From an uncultured Butyrivibrio sp. (GTDB taxonomy: Bacteria; Bacillota; Clostridia; Lachnospirales; Lachnospiraceae): DNA of 64,000 bases. Location of the stretch: the NCBI GenBank assembly GCA_946536145.1, contig CAMNEA010000004.1, forward strand, positions 29,338 through 93,337, in the 5' to 3' direction. Below, piece by piece: positions 53,660-61,549 of this stretch; the stretch's first letter is position 1, and each line of letters begins with the position of its first letter. Position numbers and translations under genes: made by a program. The notes beneath the pieces were generated by a model. That model was not told where the DNA came from, made no database searches, and was given only the letters and a program-made list of their open reading frames with translations.

Positions 53660-55225
53660 ATGTTTGACAGGCTTACGGAACTGATCTCGAACGGAGACTA
53701 TAATGAGGCTCTCTATGAGTTTCAGGAGGAGTTTTTTCATATTGATGAGAGAACTCCGAGCGAAGCTGCAAAATTATGTGTTCTTGAAGCTACCCTGTGG
53801 GAGGTCTTGAGCGACAGTCATGCTGAATTTGAGGCGATTGCCAGGGGGCTTTCTTACAATCCCGGTGACTATGAACTCTTTTATATGCTGGGTCTTTACT
53901 ATATAAATTCCAATATAAACAAAGCATATCTTTGCATGGAGATGGCTTACTTTTACTGTGATGATGACAAGGACAGAGAAATTATCCGGGATATGATCCT
54001 TGATATAAAGAGCGACTCTGCTCTCAGGGTCAGGAATGTGAGTGTCATGATCCTGTCATATAATGATCCTGATATTCTGGAAAAATCTATAGAAGCGGTG
54101 GAAAAGTACCAGCCACCCGGAAGCTTTGAGATTGTGGTCGTGGATAATAATTCGTCCGACGAAAGGACCAAACAGTACCTTAGAAAGAAGAAAGATGCTG
54201 CACAATATCCCTTCAGGCTAATAGAGAACAGTGAAAACCTCGGATTTTCCAAGGGCTGCAACATTGGAGCAAAGGCCTGCTGTCCTGACAACGATATATT
54301 CTTTCTTAACAATGACGCTGTACTGTGCCAAAATTCGCTTTTCTTCCTGAGAATGGGACTGTACGACAACAGGAATGTCGGAGCGACGGGAGCTATGTCA
54401 AACAGTGCCTCGCTTCAGGAGATAGATGAAAGAGAGCTGCTTGCTTATGCAGACGGCGAAGAAGAGATTAAGACCATTGAGGAGAATGGCAAAATACCCT
54501 GGCACAAGGTGCTTGGATATGAGAGGTCTCTTGAACTTTTTAGGGAGTATGCGAAAACAAAGTGCATTCCCATGAGAAATCCGTTTGTGAAAAGGTTCAG
54601 GCTTACGGGATTCGCGGTTTTGGTTTCACGAGAAGCCCTTAGGACTGTGGCAAAGGATATGGATGTTTTTGATGAGTATTTTTCACCCGCGTATTTTGAA
54701 GATGACGATCTGGGCTTTAGGATTGCCAGAGCGGGGTACAGTCAGTATCTGTGTGTCAACAGTCTCATCTATCACAACGGCGGGAGCGGCTTTGAGGGCC
54801 ACCCTGACGCGATGGAGGAGAGCAGAAAGAAGTTTATCGACAAATGGGGATTTGACATCTGGGGCTATGAGCTTCCCTGGTTCGAAGCAGCTGACAGGGT
54901 CATCGCGATCGCTGCCCAAAAAAAGGGAAGAGTAAGGGTTATTGACTTTACCTGTGGCTTTGGGGCTAACGCTTCATATATTAAGAGCAGATGTCCTGAG
55001 GTTTATGTTGCGGGAGTCTGCAGAACGGCTCTTGAAGCAGGAATTGCGGGGCTAATTGCTGACGATGTTGTGTTTGGGGATCTGAACACCCTAAGGCTCC
55101 CCTGGGAGCGACATTCATTTGATATTGTGATCGCCGAGAGCGAATTTGTAAGCAGAGGCAGGATAAGCGAATGCCTTGCAGATGACGGAGTTTTTCTTGG
55201 GAATGATAAGGAGGACGGCATATGA
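53660..55225 (+). CDS. TPR-like / GT2 glycosyltransferase / partial methyltransferase protein
   Basis: A 521-residue protein. Residues 1-118 are TPR-like helices (DYNEALYEFQEEFFHI, PGDYELFYMLGLYY). A family 2 glycosyltransferase spans about 124-395 (VSVMILSYNDPDILEKSIEA, IVVVDNNSSDERT, NLGFSKGCNIGAK, FFLNNDAVLC, and AYFEDDDLGFRIARAGY for the catalytic base region). From about 418 a Rossmann segment resembling a SAM methyltransferase starts (VIDFTCGFGANASYIKSRCP), but it ends after the motif IV strand SFDIVIAESEF, so it is truncated. It probably adds sugars in a surface polymer. The stop overlaps the next ATG by 4 bases. Confidence 0.85.
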   Translation: MFDRLTELISNGDYNEALYEFQEEFFHIDERTPSEAAKLCVLEATLWEVLSDSHAEFEAIARGLSYNPGDYELFYMLGLYYINSNINKAYLCMEMAYFYCDDDKDREIIRDMILDIKSDSALRVRNVSVMILSYNDPDILEKSIEAVEKYQPPGSFEIVVVDNNSSDERTKQYLRKKKDAAQYPFRLIENSENLGFSKGCNIGAKACCPDNDIFFLNNDAVLCQNSLFFLRMGLYDNRNVGATGAMSNSASLQEIDERELLAYADGEEEIKTIEENGKIPWHKVLGYERSLELFREYAKTKCIPMRNPFVKRFRLTGFAVLVSREALRTVAKDMDVFDEYFSPAYFEDDDLGFRIARAGYSQYLCVNSLIYHNGGSGFEGHPDAMEESRKKFIDKWGFDIWGYELPWFEAADRVIAIAAQKKGRVRVIDFTCGFGANASYIKSRCPEVYVAGVCRTALEAGIAGLIADDVVFGDLNTLRLPWERHSFDIVIAESEFVSRGRISECLADDGVFLGNDKEDGI

Positions 55226-55965
55226 AGTGCAACAGCTGCGGTAAGAAAATTCCCAGTATTCTGAATGCGGAAATTAAATTTTGTCCATTCTGTGGAGCCA
55301 GACTTTTTGAAGACGGCAGATACTATATCGTTGAAATAACGTGTAGCGGACAGAGAGAGGGCGAGGAGTCGATGATGCTGGTATTTGTCGATGAAAAGCA
55401 GCTCTATGAGGTGATGCCCGGTGAATCGGTAAAGTTTGCGCTGACTGCAGGTTATCATACACTGAAGTTCAGACAGAAAGTAAGGAGCAAGAGCATTAAT
55501 CTTCTGTTTTCCTCGGATTATATGATAAGCGCATATTACAATTCCCTTTCAGGTCTTATAGAGACCAATATCATAAAGAGCAGGGGATCCGGAGGAGGAT
55601 ATACCAAGAAAGAAATTGACAAAAAGATCCTTACTATGCCGGTCATGGTATCCGACGACGGACAAAAGAGCTTTGATGTGATGCTTGGGGATGACAATCC
55701 GGAGTATGAGTTCAGAGTGAGCAGCGGCTTTAAGGAGGGGATCCTTAGGCTCTATTCCGAAAGAGCGGAATTTGAACAGGATAATCAGCTCAAAAAAGAG
55801 ATAATTCATTATAACAATATTGTCGCTGTAAAGAAAAAAATGGGAGCAATTGACCTTCAATGTGAAGGAAATGTTCATATAGTGTATAGTATTCCGAAAG
55901 ATATCTACAATGAAGTTATGTTATTTTTGAACAATAAAATCGGCGAGGTGAGGGGCAGAGTTTAG
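55222..55965 (+). CDS. Zinc-ribbon protein of unknown function
   Basis: A 247-residue protein whose ATG overlaps the preceding stop (ATGA), so it is translationally coupled. The N-terminus is a zinc ribbon with two CxxC pairs (CNSCGKKIPS, then FCPFCGARLF). A beta-rich domain follows (YYIVEITCSGQREG, VFVDEKQLYEVMPGE), then a second region with PH-like character near the end (EIIHYNNIVAVKKKMGAIDL). There are no membrane segments. Function unknown. Confidence 0.75.
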   Translation: MKCNSCGKKIPSILNAEIKFCPFCGARLFEDGRYYIVEITCSGQREGEESMMLVFVDEKQLYEVMPGESVKFALTAGYHTLKFRQKVRSKSINLLFSSDYMISAYYNSLSGLIETNIIKSRGSGGGYTKKEIDKKILTMPVMVSDDGQKSFDVMLGDDNPEYEFRVSSGFKEGILRLYSERAEFEQDNQLKKEIIHYNNIVAVKKKMGAIDLQCEGNVHIVYSIPKDIYNEVMLFLNNKIGEVRGRV

Positions 55966-56017
55966 AGCACGTGCACGTAAGGTAAATGCGGCATAAATGC
56001 AACCGCGCCCGGTGCCT

Positions 56018-56043
56018 GCATGTCGCAAACAACATGCTTTTTT
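56018..56043 (+). terminator. Intrinsic terminator (first of two)
   Basis: A 6-bp stem GCATGT / ACATGC with an 8-base loop, followed by TTTTTT at 56038-56043. Confidence 0.7.
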
Positions 56044-56055
56044 ATGAAAAAATGT

Positions 56056-56097
56056 ACAAACAGCGCTAAGGCATCGTTTAGCACTGTTTGTTTTTTC
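56056..56097 (+). terminator. Intrinsic terminator (second of two)
   Basis: A stem ACAAACAG / CTGTTTGT extended by GCTAA / TTAGC across one mismatch, with an 8-base loop and a run of T after 56090. Only 12 bases separate it from the first terminator. Confidence 0.75.
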
Positions 56098-56384
56098 GTT
56101 TACAATTCGAAAATTTTAAGAATGCGATAAATAGCGGCTGTTCTTTTGTTTACGTTAAAATGTCTTTAATATTATCAATGAATTGTGAAAAAAGTGTGAA
56201 CACTTTTGCAAATTATTGTGTGAGGGTTGAATTTCGTTAAAATGCCAAAAAACCCTCGGTAATCTGTCTAAATTTTTATTCGAATTTTCCCCTAAAAAGT
56301 GAATGACGAAAAAACGTCAATGTGATATCCTTATTTGTGCAAAAAGAAAGAGATTTCATAAGAAGAAATATAGGAGGTGGCATC

Positions 56385-56720
56385 ATGACGAAAGCTGAGA
56401 TATTAAAAAGAGAAATTCTTTCGCAGTATAAAAGTGTCAGACAGTTTGCGATAGATATGTCTATTCCATACAGTACACTTGTAACAGCATTAGATAGGGG
56501 AATCGAAGGCATGGCCTACGGAACAGTAATCAAGATGTGTGATCGTCTTAATCTCAATCCTGTTGATTTTTCAACACTGGAGCAGGGAACAGACCTTGGT
56601 AAGAAGATTGTTGAGAACAGAGTTATGCAGCAGTACGTCAAGCTCAATAAGGCAGGACGCAAAAAGATCCTTGATATGATGGGAGATTTTTCACAGCTTG
56701 ACAAATACCAGGCAGACTGA
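56385..56720 (+). CDS. XRE-like helix-turn-helix protein
   Basis: A 111-residue protein. ATG 56385 has TAGGAGGTGG at 56371-56379. The N-terminal domain has a Cro/CI-like helix-turn-helix (SVRQFAIDMSIPYSTLVTAL). The C-terminal third is helical (LGKKIVENRVMQQYVKLNKA) and may mediate dimerisation. It may regulate itself through the repeats upstream. It is a single-gene unit with a terminator after it. Confidence 0.78.
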   Translation: MTKAEILKREILSQYKSVRQFAIDMSIPYSTLVTALDRGIEGMAYGTVIKMCDRLNLNPVDFSTLEQGTDLGKKIVENRVMQQYVKLNKAGRKKILDMMGDFSQLDKYQAD

Positions 56721-56723
56721 TGT

Positions 56724-56767
56724 AAAACCTCTGCGGATTTGATATAATGATCCGCAGAGGTTTTTGT
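56724..56767 (+). terminator. Intrinsic terminator after XRE-like gene
   Basis: A perfect 14-bp stem AAAACCTCTGCGGA / TCCGCAGAGGTTTT (56724-56737 and 56751-56764) followed by TTTG. Confidence 0.88.
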
Positions 56768-56823
56768 TTGAGAGGAAATTGCTCTGCAAATTCCTGTTAA
56801 ACAAAAAATTAGGAGGTTTGTAG

Positions 56824-57990
56824 ATGAAATACGATTATCTCGTTGTAGGAGCAGGTCTTTTTGGCGCTGTATTTGCCCATGAAATGCATGCCAGGGGCAA
56901 GAGTGTTTTGGTCATTGACAAGAGAGACCATGTTGGCGGCAATATATATACCGAAAACAAACTTGGCATAAACGTACACAAATACGGTGCGCATATTTTC
57001 CATACATCAGACAGAGAGGTCTGGGAGTATATAAATAATTTTGCGGAGTTTAACGGCTATATCAACAGTCCTGTGGCAGTTTATAAGGATGAGCTTTATA
57101 ATCTTCCTTTCAATATGAATACCTTCAGCAAAATGTGGGGCATAAGGACTCCCGATGAAGCCAAGGAGATCATAAAGAAACAGGCAGATGCTGAGATAGA
57201 GAGGATCAAAAAGGAAAAGAATTCTGAAGAGTTTTCCGCTGATAATCTTGAGGAGCAGGCACTTAGCCTCGCGGGAAGAGATATATACGAGAAGCTTGTA
57301 AAGGGATATACAGAGAAGCAGTGGGGAAGAGACTGCACGCAGCTTCCGGCGTTTATCATAAAAAGGCTTCCTATGAGGTTTATTTTTGACAACAACTACT
57401 TTAATGACAGATATCAGGGTATACCGATCGGCGGATATACACAGATGATCGACAAACTCCTCGACGGGGTGAGTGTCAGAACCGGCGTAGACTATTATGA
57501 CTTTGTAAAACTTGATGGCAATCTGCCGGCAAGGCCTTTTGAGTCAAAAGAGGGAGATACGTTTGGAAAGATCCTGTATACGGGAATGATAGATGAGTTC
57601 TTCGGATTTGAACTTGGCACCCTTGAGTACAGGTCACTAAGATTTGAGACGCAGGAGCTTCCTGATGTTGATAACTATCAGGGCAATGCGGTGGTCAACT
57701 ACACTGAGCGCGAGATTCCATATACCAGGATCATAGAGCACAAGCACTTTGAGTACGGTGATGGGAAAGGTACTGTGATAACAAGAGAGTATCCTGCTGA
57801 CTGGAAACACGGTGATGAGCCTTACTATCCCATGAACGATGAAAAGAACAATGCTCTTTATGAGAAGTACAAAGAGAAGGCTGACGGATTTGGAGGCATC
57901 ATCTTTGGAGGAAGGCTTGGTCAGTACAAGTATTACAACATGGATCAGGTTATCAGGCAGGCCCTGGATATGAGCAGAAATGAAGAATAA
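56824..57990 (+). CDS. glf: UDP-galactopyranose mutase
   Basis: A 388-residue flavoenzyme with TTAGGAGG before the ATG. The FAD-binding N-terminus is YDYLVVGAGLFGAVFAHEMH, with VIDKRDHVGGNIYTE and HKYGAHIFHTSDREVWEYIN. Family-specific residues follow (YNLPFNMNTFSKMWG, then YTEKQWGRD and RYQGIPIGGYTQMI). It converts UDP-galactopyranose to UDP-galactofuranose, the donor for galactofuranose in surface glycans, consistent with the surrounding glycosyltransferases. A strong terminator follows. Confidence 0.96.
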   Translation: MKYDYLVVGAGLFGAVFAHEMHARGKSVLVIDKRDHVGGNIYTENKLGINVHKYGAHIFHTSDREVWEYINNFAEFNGYINSPVAVYKDELYNLPFNMNTFSKMWGIRTPDEAKEIIKKQADAEIERIKKEKNSEEFSADNLEEQALSLAGRDIYEKLVKGYTEKQWGRDCTQLPAFIIKRLPMRFIFDNNYFNDRYQGIPIGGYTQMIDKLLDGVSVRTGVDYYDFVKLDGNLPARPFESKEGDTFGKILYTGMIDEFFGFELGTLEYRSLRFETQELPDVDNYQGNAVVNYTEREIPYTRIIEHKHFEYGDGKGTVITREYPADWKHGDEPYYPMNDEKNNALYEKYKEKADGFGGIIFGGRLGQYKYYNMDQVIRQALDMSRNEE

Positions 57991-58000
57991 AAATGATAAT

Positions 58001-58040
58001 AAAAGAATCCCCCGGACAAGTTGCGCCCGGGGGATCTTTG
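58001..58040 (+). terminator. Intrinsic terminator after glf
   Basis: A 9-bp stem ATCCCCCGG / CCGGGGGAT (58007-58015 and 58027-58035) followed by CTTTG. A second hairpin, GCCGGCAG / CTGCCGGC, lies next at 58040-58063. Confidence 0.8.
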
Positions 58041-58117
58041 CCGGCAGAACGCTCACTGCCGGCTATATTATTTCAAGTCTTCTCTTCTGCAGCAGAGAGA
58101 CTTAAGCGCCAGAGGCG

Positions 58118-59419
58118 CTAACAATAATTGTTGAACATCATACCCGAGTACTCACTTGTAACATAGGGCGATGAGTAATCGCGGTTGTCGGGATTTCTGT
58201 AATTGACTACCGGTCTTTCGACATATTTCATGGGGTCGACAGAAATCTCTTTTGTCTTATCTATCAGAGCGTCGGCAAATTTGTTGATCGGTTCCAGCGC
58301 TGCGGTAGAATCAGAGCCGGACACTGCCTGCCGAAGCATCTCATTATCGATGGCTATCGTGCCCGTGGCTTCCAGTGATATACCAATGTCCTCGGCGTGT
58401 GCCAGATACTGCTGGGCGATGCCGATAATCTCGGACCTCAATTTAGAACTCTTGAATTTGTCGTCGTTTATGCCGGCGGCGTCTCCTACAAATCCGTTGT
58501 AGTTATCAACCAGAGAAGATACATGATTGATCAGGGCTTCGTTGTCCTTCTTGACTCCGACATATATAGGATTGCCTATATCCGTTGTGGCATTTAAGTT
58601 GATGTCAAATTTGCCGCCAACCGTAAAGTGATTGGAGACTGCAGCCCTGTCTTCGCCGTTTAATGTAAAGTGGGCATTGGATGCGGGGGCTGCGACCTTG
58701 TCAAGCCCGAGATATTCAACCGCTCCCTGAGCAAGGGAACCGCTTGCTTCATAAATCTCAAACTGGCTGACTTCACCTGCTTTTAGTCCGGTGTGATTGG
58801 AGGATATTTCAAGGGCACTCCTTGCTCCGTCCTCGACTATGCCTGCCGTTATTCCGACTCCGGCTTTGTTTATGAGCTTTTCGAGCTTCTGTTGGACATC
58901 TATGTTTTTGTCATTGCTGTATATACTGAACTGAAATTCATATTCCTGACCATCAATCCTTACATCGAAAGCATAATTATCAGCGGGAAGACCGGATGAT
59001 TCCTTCGGAAGAAACCGTCCCCTGTTCACCTGACTGGTTGCAAGCTGCGTTACTTCTATATCAAAGCCGATATTTCCGATGTCCTGTTCGGGAGTCTTGC
59101 CAATATAGGATGCCCCGACTTTTGACTCGTCAGTTGTAAAAGCGGAAGAATGACTAAGCGAAGATTTATCTTCATAGTCGCTCAGCCTCTTTATACTGCC
59201 CTGGAGCTGCCTTGCTTTTTCTTTTATATCAATAGCCTCGTTGCGTGAAGCTGTATCATTGGTTAAAAGATAAAGAGGGGAATTTTTGTTGATTCTTGCA
59301 ATCGACTTATACACATCCCGAAGTTCATCTTTTCGATGCGCGTCAGCATGTGTAACATCTTTGGATACATAATCCTGTATGAAATGGTTGTAAGCACCAT
59401 TTAGAGAGATGCCTGCCAT
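58118..59419 (-). CDS. FliD-like flagellar filament-cap-type protein
   Basis: A 433-residue minus-strand protein; AAGGAGGGGG precedes the ATG. The core follows FliD: FDIEVTQLATSQVNRGRF, an Ig-like middle region, then HFTLNGEDRAAVSNHFTVGG and VSSLVDNYNGFV. The typical N-terminal G-L-x-S-G-L-D coiled-coil segment is replaced by a different helical region (YNHFIQDYVSKDVTHADAHR), and the end (EYSGMMFNNYC) is unusual. It is probably a second FliD-related protein rather than the standard cap. No other flagellar genes are adjacent. A sigma-A-type promoter and a GGA-loop hairpin lie upstream. Confidence 0.75.
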   Translation of the reverse strand: MAGISLNGAYNHFIQDYVSKDVTHADAHRKDELRDVYKSIARINKNSPLYLLTNDTASRNEAIDIKEKARQLQGSIKRLSDYEDKSSLSHSSAFTTDESKVGASYIGKTPEQDIGNIGFDIEVTQLATSQVNRGRFLPKESSGLPADNYAFDVRIDGQEYEFQFSIYSNDKNIDVQQKLEKLINKAGVGITAGIVEDGARSALEISSNHTGLKAGEVSQFEIYEASGSLAQGAVEYLGLDKVAAPASNAHFTLNGEDRAAVSNHFTVGGKFDINLNATTDIGNPIYVGVKKDNEALINHVSSLVDNYNGFVGDAAGINDDKFKSSKLRSEIIGIAQQYLAHAEDIGISLEATGTIAIDNEMLRQAVSGSDSTAALEPINKFADALIDKTKEISVDPMKYVERPVVNYRNPDNRDYSSPYVTSEYSGMMFNNYC

Positions 59420-59465
59420 AATGCCCCCTCCTTTCTTCCTTGATATGCGTACGAGTCCTTTACTC

Positions 59466-59481
59466 TACCAATCCTTTGGTA
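59466..59481 (-). promoter_or_regulatory. Leader hairpin with AGGA loop, possible CsrA site
   Basis: On the minus strand TACCAA-AGGA-TTGGTA forms a perfect 6-bp stem presenting GGA in a tetraloop, 47 bases before the ATG of the FliD-like gene. CsrA binds such GGA loops in flagellin leaders of other Firmicutes. Confidence 0.45.
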
Positions 59482-59523
59482 TCAATCGCACGAGGGCATA
59501 TTAAGCCACGTTTAGTTACTTTC

Positions 59524-59551
59524 ATTCTACATGAAAAACGTCAAATGTCAA
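59524..59551 (-). promoter_or_regulatory. Sigma-A promoter of the FliD-like gene
   Basis: On the minus strand TTGACA (59551-59546), a 16-base spacer and TAGAAT (59529-59524). The transcript would have a leader of about 100 bases. Confidence 0.55.
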
Positions 59552-59599
59552 CGATATAATGAGCTTTTTCTGCTGATTTAATACAAAATTAATAATTAA

Positions 59600-59629
59600 T
59601 TGCCGTAAACTGCCTGCGTGTATTATACT
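59600..59629 (+). promoter_or_regulatory. Sigma-A promoter of the GT-C / GT2 pair
   Basis: TTGCCG at 59600-59605 and TATACT at 59624-59629 with an 18-base spacer, about 70 bases before ATG 59702. Confidence 0.55.
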
Positions 59630-59701
59630 CAATAGCGAAAACGCACTTATTTATGTGTCTGTAATGTAATGAAATCTTATAGGAAAAAACAGGATTAAAG
59701 C

Positions 59702-61549
59702 ATGTTTATTATTGTGATGGCGGCGCTGCTTCTGCTTGCAGCGCGTATTTCGGATAAATATAAAAAGAGCATGTCGCAGTGCCTTCCGGTTGTGACATCG
59801 CTTCTTATTCTCGCTATGTATCTGCTCGCTTTTTTCAGGGGGCTTAAGCTCATTGGAGCGGTTGCTGCTTTGGTGATCATATATGTAATTGTTGCTACCG
59901 TAAAGGATGATGATACGGCGCTTGGGACTGTATTTAGGAAAATTTTAGGTGCGGGCACTATTATGTTTGTAACAAGTGTGGCACTTGTTACCTTTGCAAC
60001 GAGTGGACAGATCTTTACCTGGTGGGATGATATAAATTTCTGGTCATCCGACGCCAAGCAGCTCTTTTTCCTAAGCGGCTTTCCTGGCAAGTACGGAAAT
60101 GTGTCGCCGGAGTTTGGAGATTATCCGCCTGTGACTTCTCTTGTAAAGTGGCTTTTCCTTCAGATAAAGCCTGGAGAATATTCGGAAAGCCTTCAGTTCG
60201 CAGGCTACTTTTTTTTGAACGGAGTATATCTCCTTCCGCTGTTTGACAGATTTGAGAGCTGTATAAAAAGAGCTGTTCATGGCACGACAAAAAGACTTAC
60301 CTTTGGCGTGCTCTCCTTCGCAGCAGTATTTCTTTTCCCCGGTGTGTTCAACGGGATATTATATTACGGAACCCCTGCGGACATTACCATGGCTGTCATT
60401 TATGGCGCGCTTCTTCTGACGATAATGGACTCTGAGGAGCATGGCGATCTGTATTATTTCGGAAGTATCGGACTATATACGTCGGTGCTGCTTTTGACAA
60501 AGTCCGTCGGATTTGAATGGGCTGCGTTTGCGCTTGTGTTTTATGCGCTGTTTGGCAGAAGGAGCAGGAAGATATTTGCATCTGTATTTACAGCTGCAGC
60601 CTTTATTTCAAGCTGGCTTTTGTTCTGCCTGATTAACAGAAGGGTAGCCAAGCTCACCGGGGCCGGGATAAAGATGGCGACGTCCGGGAACTATGTCCCT
60701 CCGGAGAATACGGCAGACAAGCTCTCATATTTCTTTGAAGGCTTCTGGCTTCTGCCCATGCATGCGGACCACAATATCACAATTGACCTTTCTACAGGCG
60801 CGGCGGTGGTTCTCATTTTTCTTCTGGTGTTTGTGCTTTTTAAGAAGGGGATACTGGAAAGAAAAGAATTCAGGAAGCTGCTTGTCTTTCTTGCGATCAG
60901 CGGCGCTCTTGCCTACGGGATAGTGTTTGCTGCCCACATCACGATCTTCCAGACTGAGGATCAGTACCTCGATGCCTATGCCATGGCAGTTTCAATATCA
61001 AGATACTGTGCACCGTTTGCACTGGGAAGTCTGTATCTTGTAATGGGAATAATGCTGGACAGGGCGGGAACATCTTCGGCGGTTGTAAAATGCGGCGCGG
61101 CGCTGTCTGTATGTCTTTTGCTGATTTTCCTCACTGCTGATTACAGCGGTGTATACAGGTACCTCGTTGGTTATAGGGACAGTGTATCTGAAAACGAGAA
61201 ATATGTAAGTGACATGGTGGGAGAAGATGGCAGGCTTATTGTTGAGAGCGTTAGCGATGAGGAATACTGGGGGAAGAGAGTTCTTGTACTAAGGGACGGC
61301 CACACTTATTACTGGGTTCACAACACATATATAAGTAAAGAAGCTTCTCCGACAGCTCTTGTATATGACGGTTTTTTGACAGAGCAGGACACAAAAGATA
61401 CAATACTGCAAAAGCTAAAGGACAGTCATGCGAAATATTTTTATGTTGAAGATAATGAAGGCATATCCTATGAGCTCTTTTCACAGGTGCTTGGAGATGA
61501 AAAGTTTGAACCCGGAAAAGTATATAAAATAGAAGGAAATGTTTATTGA
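59702..61549 (+). CDS. Polytopic membrane protein, probable GT-C glycosyltransferase
   Basis: A 615-residue protein with about 11-12 membrane segments. The large first external loop contains FTWWDDINFWSSDAKQLFFL, with paired Asp residues as in GT-C enzymes, and a later PPVTSLVKWLFLQI like the P-P-L motif of GT39-type proteins. The C-terminal 120 residues are an external globular domain. It probably uses a polyprenyl-phosphate-linked sugar. The next gene, a polyprenyl-phosphate glycosyltransferase fused to a flippase-like GtrA domain, overlaps its stop codon (TGATG) and would supply that donor. Confidence 0.75.
   Translation: MFIIVMAALLLLAARISDKYKKSMSQCLPVVTSLLILAMYLLAFFRGLKLIGAVAALVIIYVIVATVKDDDTALGTVFRKILGAGTIMFVTSVALVTFATSGQIFTWWDDINFWSSDAKQLFFLSGFPGKYGNVSPEFGDYPPVTSLVKWLFLQIKPGEYSESLQFAGYFFLNGVYLLPLFDRFESCIKRAVHGTTKRLTFGVLSFAAVFLFPGVFNGILYYGTPADITMAVIYGALLLTIMDSEEHGDLYYFGSIGLYTSVLLLTKSVGFEWAAFALVFYALFGRRSRKIFASVFTAAAFISSWLLFCLINRRVAKLTGAGIKMATSGNYVPPENTADKLSYFFEGFWLLPMHADHNITIDLSTGAAVVLIFLLVFVLFKKGILERKEFRKLLVFLAISGALAYGIVFAAHITIFQTEDQYLDAYAMAVSISRYCAPFALGSLYLVMGIMLDRAGTSSAVVKCGAALSVCLLLIFLTADYSGVYRYLVGYRDSVSENEKYVSDMVGEDGRLIVESVSDEEYWGKRVLVLRDGHTYYWVHNTYISKEASPTALVYDGFLTEQDTKDTILQKLKDSHAKYFYVEDNEGISYELFSQVLGDEKFEPGKVYKIEGNVY

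Larger units (their letters stand above)
55966..56384. other. Intergenic region with tandem hairpins and direct repeats
   Basis: A 419-base AT-rich gap. It contains two terminators (annotated separately), a dyad AAAAGTG-TGAA-CACTTTT at 56190-56207, an inverted repeat GAGGGTT / AACCCTC at 56222-56257, a small dyad TGACG / CGTCA at 56304-56319, and an exact direct repeat CGTTAAAATG at 56153-56162 and 56235-56244. No open frame with coding character was seen. The repeats lie upstream of an XRE-like gene and may be its operators. Confidence 0.6.

Noticed and set aside
56724..56767. Promoter (TATAAT at 56743-56748) for glf inside the terminator loop
   Set aside because: No -35 box lies at the right distance and the sequence is the loop of a perfect 14-bp terminator.
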